A stretch of DNA of 64,000 bases from Theropithecus gelada (lineage: Eukaryota > Chordata > Mammalia > Primates > Cercopithecidae), in NCBI RefSeq assembly GCF_003255815.1, contig NC_037671.1, positions 154,496,645 to 154,560,644 of the forward strand, given 5' to 3'. Shown here piece by piece: positions 24,001 through 39,000 of the stretch (its first letter is position 1; every line of letters starts with the position of its first letter). A model generated the notes under the pieces. That model searched no databases, was not told the DNA's origin, and saw only the letters and a list, made by a program, of their open reading frames with translations. The position numbers and the translations under genes are program-made.

Positions 24001-27000
24001 AGCTTCATAAGTTAAGGAGAAATAAAATCCTTTACAGACAAGCAAATGCTGAGAGATTTTGTCACCACCAGGCCTGCCTTACAAGAGCTCCTGAAGGAAG
24101 CACTAAACATGGAAAGGAATAAGCGGTACCAGCCACCGCAAAAACATGCCAAATGGTAAAGACCATCAACGCTACGAAGAAACTGCATCAATTAATGGGC
24201 AAAATAACCAGCTAACATCATAATGACAGGATTAAATTCAAACATAACAATATTAACCTTAAATGTAAATGGGCTAAATGCCCCAATTAAAAGATACAGA
24301 CAGGCAAATTGGATAGAGTCAAGACCCATTGGTGTGCTGTATTCAGGAGACCCATCTCACATGCAAAGACGCACATAGGCTGAAAATAAAGGGATGGAGG
24401 AAGACCTACCAAGCAAATGGAAACTAAAAAAAAGCAGGGGTTACAATCTCAGTCTCTGATAAAATAGACTTTAAACCAACAAAGATCAAAAGAGACAAAG
24501 AAGACCACTACATAATGCTAAAGGGATCAATTCAAAAGAAATGCTAACTATCCTAAATATATATGCACCCAATACAGGAGCACCCAGATTCATAAAGCAA
24601 CTCCTCAGAGACCTACAAAGAGACTTAGACTCCCACACAATAATATTGGGAGACTTTAACACCCCACTGTCAGTATTAGACAGGTCAACAAGACAGAAGG
24701 TTAACAAGGATACCCAGGACTTCAACTCAGCTCTGCACTAAGTGGACCTAATAGACATCTATAGAATTCTATACCCCAAATCAACAGAATATACATTCTT
24801 CTCAGCACCACATTGCAGTTATTCTAAAATTGACCACATAATTGGTAGTAAAACACTCCTCAGCAAATGTAAAAGAACAGAAATCACAACAAACTGTCTC
24901 TCAGACCACAGTGCAATCAAATTAGAACTCAGGATTAAGAAACTCACTCAAAACTGCACCACCATGTGGAAACTGAACAACCTGCTCCTGAATGACTACT
25001 GGGTACATAACAAAATGAAGGCAGAAATAAAGATGTTCTTTGAAACCAACAAGAACAAAGACACAGTGTATCAGAATCTCTGGGACACATTTAAAGCAGT
25101 ATGTAGAGGGAAATTTATAGCACTAAATGCCCACAAGAGAAAGCAAGAAAGATGTAAAGTCGACACCCTAACATCACAATTAAAATAACTAAAGAAGCAA
25201 GAGCAGACACATTCAAAAGCTAACAGAAGGCAAGAAATAACTAAGATCAGAGCAGAACTGAAGGAGATAGAGACATGAAAAACCCTTCAAAAAATCAGTG
25301 AATCCAGGAGCTGGTTTTTTGAAAAGATGAACAAAACAGACTGATGGCAACACTAATAAAGAAGTAAAGATAGAATAATCAAATAGACACAATAAAAAAT
25401 GATAAAGGGGATATCACCACTGATCACACAGAAATACAAACTACCATCAGAGACTACTATAAACACCTCTACCCTAATGAACTAGAAAATCTAGAAGAAA
25501 TGGATAAATTCCTGGACATATACACCCTCCCAAGACTAAACCAGGAAGAAGTTGAATCTCTGAATAGACAAATAACAGGTTCTGAAATTAAGGCAATAAT
25601 TAATAACCTATCAACCAAAAAAAGTCCAGGACCAGATGGATTCACAGCCGAATTCTACCAGAGGTACAAAGAGGAGCTGGTATCATTCCTTCTGAAAGTA
25701 TTCCAATCAATAGAAAAGAGAGAATCCTCCCTAACTCATTTCATGAGGCTAACATCATCCTGATACCAAAGCCTGGTAGACACACAACAAAAAAAGAGAA
25801 ATTTTGGCCAATATTTCTGATGAACATCAATGCAAAAATCCTCAATAAAATACTGTCAAACCGAATCCAGCAGCACATTAAAAAGTTTATCCACCAGGAA
25901 CAAGTCGACTTCATCCCTGGGATACAACATACTCAAATCAATAAACGTAATCCATCATGTAAACAGAACCAATGACAAAAACCACATGATTATCTCAATA
26001 GGTGCAGAAAAGGCCTTTGACAAAATTCAACAGCCCTTCGTGCTAAAAACTCTCAATAAACTAGGTATTGATGGAACGTATCTCAAAATAAAAAGAGCTA
26101 TTTATGACAAACCCACAGGCAATATCATACTGAATGGGCAAAAACTGGAAGCATTCCCTTTGAAAACTGGCACAAGACAGGGATGCCCTCTCTCACCACT
26201 CCTATTCAACATAGTGTTGGAAGTTCTGGCTAGGGCAATCAGGCAAGAGAAAGAAATCAAGGGTATTCAATTAGGAAAAGAGGAAGTCAAATTGTCTCTG
26301 TTTGCAGATGACATGATCGAATATTTAGAAACCCCCATCGTCTCAGCCCCAAATCTCCTTAAACTGATAAGCAATTTCAGCAAAGTCTCAGGATATAAAA
26401 TCAACATGCAAAAATCACAAGCATTCCTATACACCAAGAATAGACAAACAGAGACCCAAAACATGAGTGAATTCCCATTCAAAATTGCTACAAAGACAAT
26501 AAGGTACATAGGAATCCAACTTACAAGGGATGTGAAGGACCTCTTCAAGGAGAACTACAAACCTCTGCTTAACGAAATAAAAGAGGACACAAACAAATGG
26601 AAGAACATTCCATGCTCATGAATAGGAAGAATCAGTATCATGAAAATGGCCATACTATCCAAAGTAATTTATAGATTCAATGCTATACCCATCAAGCTAC
26701 CAATGACTTTCTTCACAGAATTGGAAAAAACTACTCTAAAGTTCATATGGAACCAAAAGAAAGCCCACATAACCAAGACAATCCTAAGTGAAAAGAACAA
26801 AGCTGGAGTCATCACACTGACTTCAAACTATACGACAAGGCTACAGTAACCAAAACAGCATGGTACTGGTACCAAAACAGATATCTAGACCAATGGAACA
26901 GAACAGAGGCCTTGGAAATAACACCACACATCTACAACCATGTGATCTTTGACAAACCTGACAAAAACAAGAGATGGGGAAAGGATTCCCTATTTAATAA

Positions 27001-30000
27001 ATGGTGGTGGGAAACCTAGCTAGCCATATGTAGAAAGCTGGATCCCTTCCTTACGTCTTATACAAAAATTGACTCAAGATGGATAAAGACTTAAATGTAA
27101 TACCTAACACCATAAAAACCCTAGAAGAAAACGTAGGCAATATCATTTAGGACATAGTCATGGGCAAAGACTTCATGACTAAAACACCAAAAGCAATGGC
27201 AAAAAAAGCCAAAATAGACAAATGGGATCTAATTAAACTAAAGAGCTTCTGCACAGCAAAAGAAACTATCATCAGAGTGTACAGGCAACCTACAGAATGG
27301 GAGAAAATTTTTGCAATCTACTCATCTGACAAAGGGCTAATATTCAGAATCTACAAAGAACTTAAACAAATTTACAAGAAAAAAACAAACCCATCAAAAA
27401 GCGGGCAAAGTATATGAACAGACACTTCTCAAAAGAAGACATTTATGGAGCCAACAGACATATGAAAAAATGCTCATCATCACTGGTCATCAGAGAAATG
27501 CAAATCAAAACCACAATGAGATACCATCTCATGCCAGTTAGAATGGCGATCATTAAAAAGTCAGGAAACAACAGATTCTGCAGAGGATGTGGAGAAATAG
27601 GAACACTTTTATACATTGTTGGTGGGAGTGTAAGTTAGTTCCACCATTGTGGAAGACTGTGGGGCAATCCCTCAAGGATCTAGAACTAGAAATACCATTT
27701 GACCCACCAATTCCATTACTGGGCATATACCCAAAGGATTATAAATCTTTCTATGATAAAGACACATGCACGTATACATTTATTGAGGCACTATTCACAT
27801 AGCAAAGACTTGGAACCAACCCAAATGTCCATCAATGATAGACTGGATTAAGAAAATATGGCACATATACACCATGGAATACTATGCATCCTTAAAAAAG
27901 GATGAGTTCATGTTCTTTGCAGGGACATGGATGAAGCTGGAAACCATCATTCTAAGCAAACTATCACAAGAACAGAAAACCAAACACCGCATGTTCTCAC
28001 TCATAGGTGGGAGTTGAACAATGAGAACACATGGACACAGGGCGAGGAACATCACACTAGGGCCTGTCGGGGGGTGGGGGGCTGGGAGTGAATATCATTA
28101 GGAGAAATACCTAATGTAAATGACAAGTTGATGGGTGCAGCAAACCAACATGGCACATGTATACCTATGTAACAAACCTGTATATTGTGCACATGTACCC
28201 TAGAACTTAAAATATAATAATAATAAAAAAGAGTTATAAGATGTTGAGCAGGATTTTAACTTTTAGATAAGTCTGTTTTCTTCTCCATAAATTGGAATAT
28301 GGAGTATTATTTATCTCAAAAAATTGTTGGGAGGATTTTAATGTAAAATGAAAGAAATTTGCAAACTATTCTCTGCGATGCAGAGGAAATATACTAGTAA
28401 TTGGAGTGTTTTAACTGGACTCACACTTTCCAGTGTCCTTGCTAAAACTGATCTCTTGGGTGACAAAATTATTGAAACCTACACAAAACCTGACCATAAT
28501 AAATACAGGCCAAAGTCTCTAAGATTACTCTTATAATTTATTAATATCTCTGAGATTAGACAAGTATAGATTCTCAGAGCAACAACTTTGAAGAGTTATG
28601 ACATTTATCTCCCCAAGCCCAAAATTAAAGATTTAATAGGCTGAGGGTTTATTGATATCTTTGTACAAATGTTTGTGTTTCATGAGAGGAAAGGAGGACT
28701 GTAAACTCTGCCAGGCATTTTGGGGATCTTCACTAATCCCTGCTATGTAAAAGATCATCACTGGTCTCCGCTATGAAAAAACACAGCCTTCTCCAATAAG
28801 CCTGTGATACTGCCCTTTCTTTAATGACTGACCCAAAGACTAGAATTAAATAATGACAGTTGAGTGTTCAATCTCTACCTTGACCCAAAACACACACATG
28901 GACCATACCTGACTCTTTACTGGGACTATATTTTTTAATCGTTTGTGGATAGTGTTGGTAAAAGCTAGGGAAGTGCCCAAAAGTTAAGATAAAGTGTTAG
29001 ACCTCTTGTATCTCAGAATCGAAGTATCTCGTTCTCACATATGCTTTGCTATCCAAAATTGAATCAATAATGGCACCAAAAAAGGATACCCATTTGAGGA
29101 GGCTGTTCTAAAGCTTTCTATTTCAATTCAGTAACTCTAACTGAACAAGTTTCCTATACAAATTATACTAGAAATCCCATTTCACTGGCCTCCAGCAATT
29201 TTTCTGTATTTGCATATTTGTACCCCAAAAAGATTCTCCAATGGTTTTCTAGTGAATTGTATGATTTAAGGAATTGACAATACATTAAAAAACAAGAATA
29301 GGGAAAAACTTAACAAAATATTAAGAGTAATTACTGTATATAGAATGTAAGTATATGATTTATTTTACTTTTTTCTGCTTGTAGATATTTTCTAAACTTT
29401 CATTAATTAATATGTTTTATTTTATGATAGAACACATTAAAATTTTACTTTTCTAAAGATGTAGGAAACTCACCATGAAGAGCCCCCAAACAAGAATATT
29501 TTACATATATTCAAGGTACATAGGTGTAATTATTAATATACATAAGGTTAATGAACATACTAGATATTAATTAATAACTATTCAACAAAAATGCCAAATT
29601 TAAGAGAGACAAATTTTGCCTTAGTGTATTCTTTCTTATTGTTTTTCTTCTGCAACAAGTTCTCTACTATTTTGGGAAGAAAAATAAAACCAAGCAGAAA
29701 TGTACAAAGTAGAAAATGAAAGTTCTCTGTCATCCCAAATGGGAGATAATAATTTGTTGCATAATTCTCCAGACTTCTTATCACTGACACCATGTATTTT
29801 ACTTTATGCTACAAAAATGAAATTGTATTATATGAACTCTTTTGCTGTATTTAATTTTCTATTTTATATCTCACAAATATTTTTCTACATCAACACATTA
29901 AGTTATTATTCTTCCTTTTCTTTAAAAATAATGAATAACAATTCACCCCCAATACAATGAAATGAACATTTGTATAAGAATTCTCCTTCCTTTTCTCCAC

Positions 30001-33000
30001 TTATTCCATCTTATTCCACCTCCAAGGAATTACAACTTTAAAATTTTTGATAGCACTTTTCCTAATTAATTTTTGAAGTCAGATAAAATACATAGATGAC
30101 TGCGAGATAGGCCTGATATTTAAAATTTTTTTACTAAAAAATTTATTTTTAGTGGCATTTTGTTCACTAATTGATAAGAATTTTAAATTAAAACAATTAC
30201 CTTTATAGTTTATGTTGAGCCATGAGGGATTTGTTTTGAAATCAAATGGTGCCAGGACATCCAACTCATGCACCCTAAAGATGTTATAAATGAAAACAGT
30301 TTACTCTGGATGAAGCAGTTCATAACTGCACATCAAAGCAACGCATATTACTATTCTCATACAAGGATAAGTTACTCGATTTACCCACATTATGGCACAT
30401 TTCAAAACTGGCTGAAATGGGAAGAAATCACCGGTGAAGATAATAATCTCTATAGAATTTTTTTCTGACTCAAACGTCTCACTCTTCTTGCTAGAATTAC
30501 AAGTTGTGGTAACAGTTACAGCAAACTTTCAGATCAATCATTAGGTGAGAGGGAAAAAAGGTAACAAGGGACAAGGCAATGTCTAGCTACAAAATGTAAG
30601 CTCACTTTAGGGCCAAACCAGTAGTTCTACAGATGTAAAATAGGTTCACCCAAATGGTGCTATAACATATTTTTTAAGATTAAGTGAGCTACTGTAGCAG
30701 TTAGAATTAATAAAATGCTAAATACATCTCATCATGGATATATTTTTGAAATGTAATGTTGAAAAAAGTTATAAAATGACACCTATTATATGATACCATT
30801 TATATAAAAAAACTTGCTAAGCAGAAAAAAATGAAGTGAGCTAAAAAGAAAGAGTTTTTAAAAACTGGCTGACTTGGATGACAGTCAAATAACATTTTGT
30901 CCACATTGTCTTCTTTGTCCAATTAAGTTCCACTTTGTCCACCAAGTGGACTTAATTTTATTTGATATCTCAGCTAGAATCTTGGTATTTCCTGCCATCA
31001 AACATGGAAGGAGAATGTAATACCATGGAGACAGCGGAGGCTTGAAAAGCAACAAGATACAGGTTCTAATCCCGGTGGTGCTATAACCATGAACTTGGGC
31101 AAGTCACCTAACCTCTCTGGGATCCAATTTCCTATCTGTAAATTGAAGAGATTAATCTCTGAGTTCCCTTCCTGTTATAAAATCTGAGACTATAAAGCAT
31201 ACAACTGGACTTTTTACTATACCCAAGTTTGTAGTTGTGTGCAGCTGGCCAACCAGTTTGCTGCCTCCTGAAGCTTTAAGGTCTAATTACTTCAAATTCC
31301 TCACCTCTGACTCATGTTAACTACAAACCCTTGAATGCTCAGAGAATCCTACAGAGTCTTGCCTTCTCCTTGCCCCGGGCATAGCCTCACCATCTCCAGT
31401 CCCACCAAAGAGGCTGAGGCTGCATGTGAGCGCCAGATACTTCCTCCATGGGCTTGCCTGCAAGCATGCTGAGTAACATTCTTTCCATTGCAAACACTGG
31501 TACCATTATTTTTTGATAGTTGCATATTGCTATTAATTTGCACATTAAAATAGAATTCCTTGCTTGCACAATAAAATTAAATTGTGTAAGCACTCAATTT
31601 CTAAGAAATCATTTGTAAATACACATAATGAATCTCAAGGCAACCAATATATTGGCAGCCAAAATCTGTAGAGACAAAATTCAACCATAGCAAGACAAAA
31701 AATTACCTGAAAAAATACGTTTTACACTTACATAAAAACAATACCATTAAAATACGTGTATTATCCCATTTTGTTCTCATAATAACTCTTTTTTGGATTA
31801 TTCCATTTGACAAATGAAGGCACTGAAATAGGAGATACACTGTAGTTTGGTCAAGATGATTCAGAAAGTTAGTAAGAACTTGGGTCTCTTGCCTCCCAAA
31901 AGCTATCTCCAACCTAACAGAAATTATTTAAATTGGATGTGGATGATCTTTAAGCGCCTTTCTTGTTCAAGCCTTCTCTGATTCAATACCAGACCAGGGA
32001 GTGATGGGCTCACTTTCTTTCCATGAACATCCTCCAAAGAGGTAAGAGAAACAGTCCTAACTGATTCTATCCACTTCATTTCATGATTGTTACTTTTATC
32101 ATTTTCAGAGATAGAACATTTGCCTATTTTCACTTAAATAATGAAAGTAGGCTGGATGCAGTGGTTCATGCCTGTAATCCTAGCACTTTGGGAGACCAAG
32201 GCAGGAGGATCATTTGAGGCCAGGGGTTCAAGACCAGCCTAGAACATAGTGAGACCTTATCTCTACCAAAAAATAAAAAATAAACAAAAGTAAGAAACTA
32301 TGTCTTAAAAAAAAATCCACATCCTCTAATCCATAAAGACATATGAAACGTTAACTATAAAAGTCTTTCCTATTCAATGTTAGCTTTTTAATTCTGTTTG
32401 AAGACAATGTGCTACTTACTCAAACAACACGCACCCCGTGCTCAGGGACACGTAGTACACGGTGTAGAACAGGATGACACACAGAAGAAGCTTCTGCAAA
32501 ACAACCTGTGGAGAAAACAGATGTGAGGTCCAAGAGCCTGGGATTTTTCACATGGTCTTTGGTAACTAGTTTGGCAAAAGATGATGAATGATTACTAGAT
32601 AGTGCTGGCTAGCCTTGTATTGCTTAAGGACCCATGGGATGGGAAGGACTTCAAAGTGTCCATCTTGGAGCTTCTTCGACGGTATAATTTTCTTAAGTGT
32701 CATGTGTCTTGGGTTTGGTTTATCCTTCCTACCATGTATTGAAATCAGTTAGTTTTTCTTTTCATTTGAACATTAATAGCCTCTAGATATTTCTAGATGA
32801 TTGCTTTCATTTCAATCCAAAATAAGATGAATAATATATAGTCTCTATATTAGTATGTGTTTTCAACCATTAAACTTTTCTTATTTCTGTTAATATTAAA
32901 ATTCAAATAACATTTTAATTTGTTAGTACATTCACTTACTATAAAATTTTCCTTGTGTAATCAAAAAACATGAGGATTGTACTACATACCCAGAAAACCT

Positions 33001-36000
33001 ACAAATACTAAATCTGTGTAAGACATTTGGAACTATTTTTTTAATTAAATTATAATTTGTGAGACAATATATTTGTTGACAAGTTTTATATAGAGATACA
33101 CTGACTTTTCCTGACAAATTTATAAAACACTACATATTTTTAAAATGTTGCTAGCTGAAGAGGTTACCATCTCACACATTTGCACCAAGAATTAATGCAA
33201 TATACAAATCCATATCACTTACGCTCCATTTACTGGAACAAACTTCCTAAATACCAACATTTGTATTTTAACTTGACAAAATGACTCTAAACCTCAGCTG
33301 TGATAATAATATAATCTTGCCAGTCATAATAATAATGGCAAGAACCACAGTTACTTTTGCACCAACCTATAGAAAGATGAGAACAGGTAAATTCCAAATA
33401 ATATTAACAAAAAACCCACATAATACCACAATAATTAAACCTCTGTACAAGAATTTACAGAGCAATTTGGTAAAACACAATAGATGGTCCTGAAATGGAC
33501 TCTTCCACATCTGAGACCTAAGAAAGAAGCACTGCAGATTAATGAGAATTGGAAAGATTATTTGACAAATGGTCTTGTGAAAATAGTCTAACTTCTAAAC
33601 AGAAAAATCCCATTAGATTTCAGTCTTGTACCAGACACCACAATAAATTTCAAGGGGATTATAGGCTTAAATGCCAAGGAATAGGTTGGGAGAAAATATT
33701 TGCAATATATATCACAGGAAAAGGATTGATATCTATAATATATAAACTCACACAAATGTTAGAAAAAGACAAACCAATAGAAAAATGGACAAAGTATATA
33801 AATAGGCAATTCACATGAAGAAATACTTAAAAAGCCAACAAACAATCAAAAATGTGCCAAACTTCGCTATTAACCTTTTCAAAGATATCCTTATGACTAT
33901 AATAAAGATCGCAGCATTTCACATGAGAAATGCTCAATTTACTCAGTTTATTCTTTTATTTTAGAATCTTGAAGCCATTTTTGCTTAACCCACACTCCAG
34001 CACTTTAGGATTATTATTAATTTTACTTGAATGACCAATTCACCAAACTGATCACATATTTTTACTTGCCTAGGTACAGAAGGAGCCCACAGCTAGAGGC
34101 AAGAGGAAAAGCTAGTTAGCAGAGAGTAGACCACAACCAAGTGGCTGAATGGACCAAATTTACAGATCTACCAAGAACCTACTTCTTCCAACTATTTTTA
34201 AATGGGTAGGATGTGAAGCCTGAGAGGGCCATGAGAAAACAGGACTCCAAGGTTCTGGGACCTTCAGAGTCTTCCCCCATCCCTTGCTCCCACACCATTC
34301 TCAACACCCCCTACTCTTTGCCTATGTCCACCCCCAGCCTTGCTCACCAAGTCTCATCTCTCTTCGCTGATTCTTATCTCCAGTTCACCCTCAGGATCTC
34401 ACATTCCTTGTCTCTGTTTTTTTTTTTTTTTTTTTGAGACAGGGTTTCGCTCTTGTTGCCCAGGCTGGAGTGCAATGGCACTATCATGGCTCACCGCAAC
34501 CTCAGTCTCCCAGGTTCAAGCAATTCTCCTGCCTCAGCCTCCCTAGTAGCTGGGATTACAGGCATGCACCACCAAGCCCAGCTAATTTTGTATTTTTAGT
34601 AGAGTCAGGGTTTCTCCATGTTGGCCAGGCTAGTCTCAAACTCGCCTGCCTCGGCCTCCCAAAGTGCTGGGATTACAGGCATGAGCCACCCCGCGCCTGG
34701 CCTTCACATTCCTTGTCTCTTAATCTCTCCTCCCTTATGACCTTCAGTCTCTCCTTCCTCAACCCTTGGTCCTCTCCTGTCCAAGCTCCTCATTCTCTCC
34801 CTAAGACCTGCATAGCCTGTGGTTCCATGATAGCTGACACAACATGATTTTTTAAAAGGAATGTGTACAAAAGAGACCTTCTTCCCACAGCTGTCTTTCT
34901 TTTATCAGAGAATAAAAATCCTTCCTAGAAGCCGCAAACATCCTTCCCATTATGTCTCATTGTCCGCCACAGGGCCACATGTCCACTTACTGAACAATCA
35001 CAGGTAGAGTAAAAGGGTTTACCATGGCAGCTTTATGACATCATGACTGCGCTTCCGGGGACAGGCACCTACTGCCTCAATAAAAGAAAAATTGGAGTTC
35101 TATTAGCAGGGAAGAAGGAGTTGGGCAGGAAACTACATCTTCCACTGGGAAGGAATCAATACGGAAATAGCTAAAAGCCCTCATTTTGTAGCAAAGGGTC
35201 TTTGAAGGTCAAAAGAAAATGTGGAGGTATTGCCTGAGTTGAGGCCCGTGCATCAACTGGCTCAATTCTTCCCCAACTGCTGGAATAAGAATTTGCTGCT
35301 GGGAGATGGGTATGTAAAACGGAGCAGCTGGGAGCTTCTTCAGCACTATAATTTTTTTAAGAGTCATGTGTCTTTGGGTTTGCTTTATTCTTTCTACCAT
35401 GTATTGATATATCAATTGTTTTTCTTTTAATTTGAGCATTAATAGCCTTTAGATCTTTCTAGATGATTGCTTTATTTCATTTCAATCCAAAATAAGATGA
35501 ATAATATATAGTCTCTATACTAACACGTATTTTCAACCATGAAACTATTCTTATCTCTGTTAATATTAAAATTTAAATAACATTTTAATGTTTTAATACA
35601 TTCACTTACTATAAAATTTCCCTTGTATAATCCAAACATGAGGATTGTACTACATACCCAGAAAACCTACAAATACTAAATCTGTATAAGACATTTGGCA
35701 CCATTTTAAAATTAAATTATAATTTGTGAGACAATATATTTGTTGACAAACTTTACATAGAGATACACTTACTTTTCCTGACAAATTTAGAAAACATTAA
35801 ATATTAATATAATATCAAAATAATATATTTTAAAATGATTTGTAAGAAATATTTGGAAAAGCAAGGTATAATGTTTGTAAACAATTTTTCTACCTGAATT
35901 ATAAGTCTAGATTTTCAAATAATACTTTTCTCATAAGCAAATTCATTTGCTTTTAGTATGTTCTTCCTCGAATCTACACCCTACAGAGTCTATGGAATGT

Positions 36001-39000
36001 AAGTATTTTCTAAAAAACAATCAGACCATCACTTCCTCTGCTTTATATCCTTTTATGGCCTCACATCATTATTAGGATTTATTCTTCCAATTTTTTCATT
36101 TGACAAATAGTTACTGGGTGGGGTGGCAATGCAAGGTAAATTGGATGTGGTCCAAGCCATAGAGATGCAGTTGAGCTGTTGTTCTCAAATGTACAAGCAT
36201 CAGACTCACATTAAGGTCCTATTAAAACACAGATTACAGGGCCCAAGTCCCAGAGTTTCTGATTTGGTAATTCTGGGATGGGTTCCAGGAATTTGTGTTC
36301 ATAACAAGTTCCCAGCTGATGCTGCATCAGCTGTACCTATTACCACACTTTGAGAACTACTGATCTAGAGGCAAGAATGAGTGAAAAAATGGCTACAATA
36401 CAAAGAGAAGAGGTATAATTGAGGAGGGTATGGAGTGCTATGTAAGCCCAAGCAAGACAACAGCAGAGAATGGGTAGGTTACGTGTGTGTGTTTGTGTGC
36501 TTCCATGCACGTGTGTGAAGGGGGCATGAACATTCCCCAGAAAATCTTTGACAACATTTATTGTAGGTTTTCTTGAGTTACGATATCACATCTGCATTAC
36601 CTCATTTAATCCTTATAAAACTTCTGAGTGGTAGAATCCTTTTTTAGAGAGAAAAAAAATGAGGCTCAGAGAGCTCTTGTAACTTTCTGAACATTTAACA
36701 GTAAATTGCTGAGCTGAGACGCAAGTGCTGCTCTGACTCAACCCTTATTCTACTTATGATGAGCTGGAGCAGTGGCAGGGGTGTCCATAGGCACAAGAAG
36801 CACTTGCAAAGACCTGGGTGAAGCCAAACTTGATGGAGAGGAGTTTTGGTAGGAGAGGTTTAAAGAGCTGAAGTCAGAGGTGAAGGGAAGTTTACGCCTT
36901 AATGAGGAATTTTGCATATCTCTGAAGGCCCTGGGGAGACTGAAAGATTTAAGGAGTAGTATAGACTAGAGAGGGGCCATTAGGTCGGGGGAAGCATTTA
37001 AATGGGTTTGCAATGGAAATGGAGAGGAGGACAGGTATGTGAACTATTAAGGAAACAGAATGGATAACTTGTGGGGGTTAAGGGAGAGGAAACTGTTGAC
37101 TCTATCTCCCAGTTTTCCAACTCAATTTTATTGATTGGTTGGACAATAAGGGGAGCACTATCAGTTCTAAATGACTGGAATGGTAATCCATAATCTAACC
37201 CAGTGCTGTCCAGCAGAAATACAATGCAAGCCACATATGAAATTTTAAATTTTTTAATAGCCACATTTATAAAAATTTTGATATGGTAAAATTAATTTTA
37301 ATAATATTTATTTAACACAGCATATCCAAGATATTATGATTTTGACATAAATGAATATTAAAAATAGAGATATTTTATGTTGTTTGTTCATACTACGTCT
37401 TAGAAGTACAAAAGGTAATTTATTTACAAGACATCTCAATTCAGACTAGCCACATTTCAAGTACTAAATTGCCATGTGTGGACAGTGGACAAGATAGTTC
37501 TCACCTCTGCCTGTCCTCCAGCCTCATCTCCTCATCCCCGGCCCCAGTTGATAGCCTAACTATATTGACTATTTATTGAGGATTCCTACGTGACAATCAC
37601 TGTACTCATATTTTCTCACTGTATTCACCCTTCCCTGTACCCCACCACTATATGCATACAGGAAAAACTTTCTGGGTTTGGTTGTCTTTCATTTGCATTT
37701 CACAGACTTGGAAACCGAGACAAAGAGAGATTAAGGAACTAATCCCAGCTCATGTGGCCTACATGTGGCAGGGCTCCAGGCCAGATCTGCTGGATGTTTC
37801 CTCTCAACCCTGTGCTGTCCTGCCCCCACCCAGAAGTTCACAATGAAAGCATGCTGAATAATCTTTATTTATTTATTTAGAGAAGGAGTCTTGTTTTGTC
37901 ACCTAGGCTGGAGTGCCGTGGCATGATCTTGGCTCACTGCAACCTCCACCTCCCAGGCTCAAGCAATTCTCCTGCCTCAGCCTCCCAAGTAGCTGGGATT
38001 ACAGGCGTCCACCACCACGCCCAGCAAATTTTTTGTATTTTTATCTAGAGACGGGGTTTCACCATGTTGGCCAGGGTGGTCTCAAACTGCTGACTTCAAG
38101 TGATCTGCCTGCCTTAGCCTCCCAAAGTGCTGGGATTGCAGGTATGAGTCACTGCACCTGGCATGAATAATCAATTTTAGTTCAACACTCTGTTTTTAAA
38201 AGTATGAAAACTGTGACTCAGACAAGTTGAGTGAATAGCCCAAGGACACACCTTTATTTAGTGGCCAAGTTGAGATCAGGATAAATAATTGTATTGAATT
38301 AACAAAGTAAAAGCACTTAATAATGCGGTCCAAATGAGGGAGCATTATTTTATTATGATACAATATTATTGCTGCACTCTAGGAAAAGCCAATATGTGAG
38401 ATTCAGAATTTGTAGCTGTCTAGATATTTGGCTACTGCCAAACTTTTTATTATGTTTTTAAATATATTTGGATCCTGAATCAAATAAACTTTTAAAAATT
38501 AAGACATTTATGAGACATTTGGCTATTTAAACTTGACTGGATATTTAATAATGTTAAAAAATTATTGTTACGTTTTTAAGGCAAGATAATGGTATGGTGT
38601 TTTTTTCTAAGTCGTTGTCTTTGGAGATGCATAAGGACATGTTTGCAGTTGAAATAATATGATGTCTGGCTTAGTTTCCAAATAAAAAGATAAGAGAATA
38701 GCTGGAAATGAAGATGAAACAAGATTGAATAGGAGTTGATAATTTTGAAGCTAGGTGAGGGATAAATGGGATTCATTATACCATTTTATTTAAATTTGCA
38801 TATGTTTACTTTTTTGGTAATACCTTTTTTCAATAAATTTATTCAACCAGTGAGCATCTTCACAACATTTAAAGCATGCTTTGATTAATACAATTTTGAG
38901 GAACATCCTGAGGGATGCGGTAAGGGGTAACCTTTGCTTAATACCTGTATGTGCGAGACGCTAAGCTAGCCACTTTGCAAACCTTATCTCCTTTAATCCT

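Larger units (their letters stand above)
22110..28230 (+). mobile_element. Full-length primate L1 (older L1PA/L1PB grade), inactive
   Basis: About 6.1 kb: 5' UTR 22110-23133 starting ggagtcggttccaagatggc, ORF1 relic 23134-24159, spacer 24160-24222, ORF2 relic 24223-28017, 3' UTR 28018-28214 with a G-rich stretch, and an (AATA)n/A tail. The TSD gagttat (with preceding A's) lies at 22103-22109 and 28231-28237. Both ORFs carry stops and frameshifts, so it cannot move by itself. The 5'-UTR sequence is older than L1PA6-type; subfamily about L1PA8-L1PA15 from memory. Antisense to TMEM244. Confidence 0.95.
20266..30200 (-). other. TMEM244: TMEM244 intron 3
   Basis: 9.9 kb, donor GTAATT, acceptor TTGCAG. 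Holds the AluJ at 21795-22100 and the full-length L1 at 22110-28230. The flanks 20270-21775 and 28240-30195 are AT-rich with no recognised element or exon. Confidence 0.85.
30275..32419 (-). other. TMEM244: TMEM244 intron 2
   Basis: 2.1 kb, donor GTAAGT, acceptor TTTAG. Contains two MIRs (31034-31195 and 31744-31912) and an Alu left monomer (32150-32290). 30280-31030 and 31200-31740 show nothing I recognise. Confidence 0.85.

Noticed and set aside
24486..24725. Minus-strand ORFs within the L1 (also 26267-26548)
   Set aside because: Antisense shadows of L1 ORF2.
25830..26621. 263-codon ORF with an intact FADD reverse-transcriptase motif as a possible active RT
   Set aside because: It is one segment of a dead L1 ORF2: the upstream endonuclease and downstream parts are in other frames, separated by stops.
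34434..34847. 137-codon plus-strand ORF
   Set aside because: Its first two thirds are an antisense Alu; the translated motifs (PRFKQFSCLSLPSSWDYRH and similar) are the usual Alu pseudo-protein.
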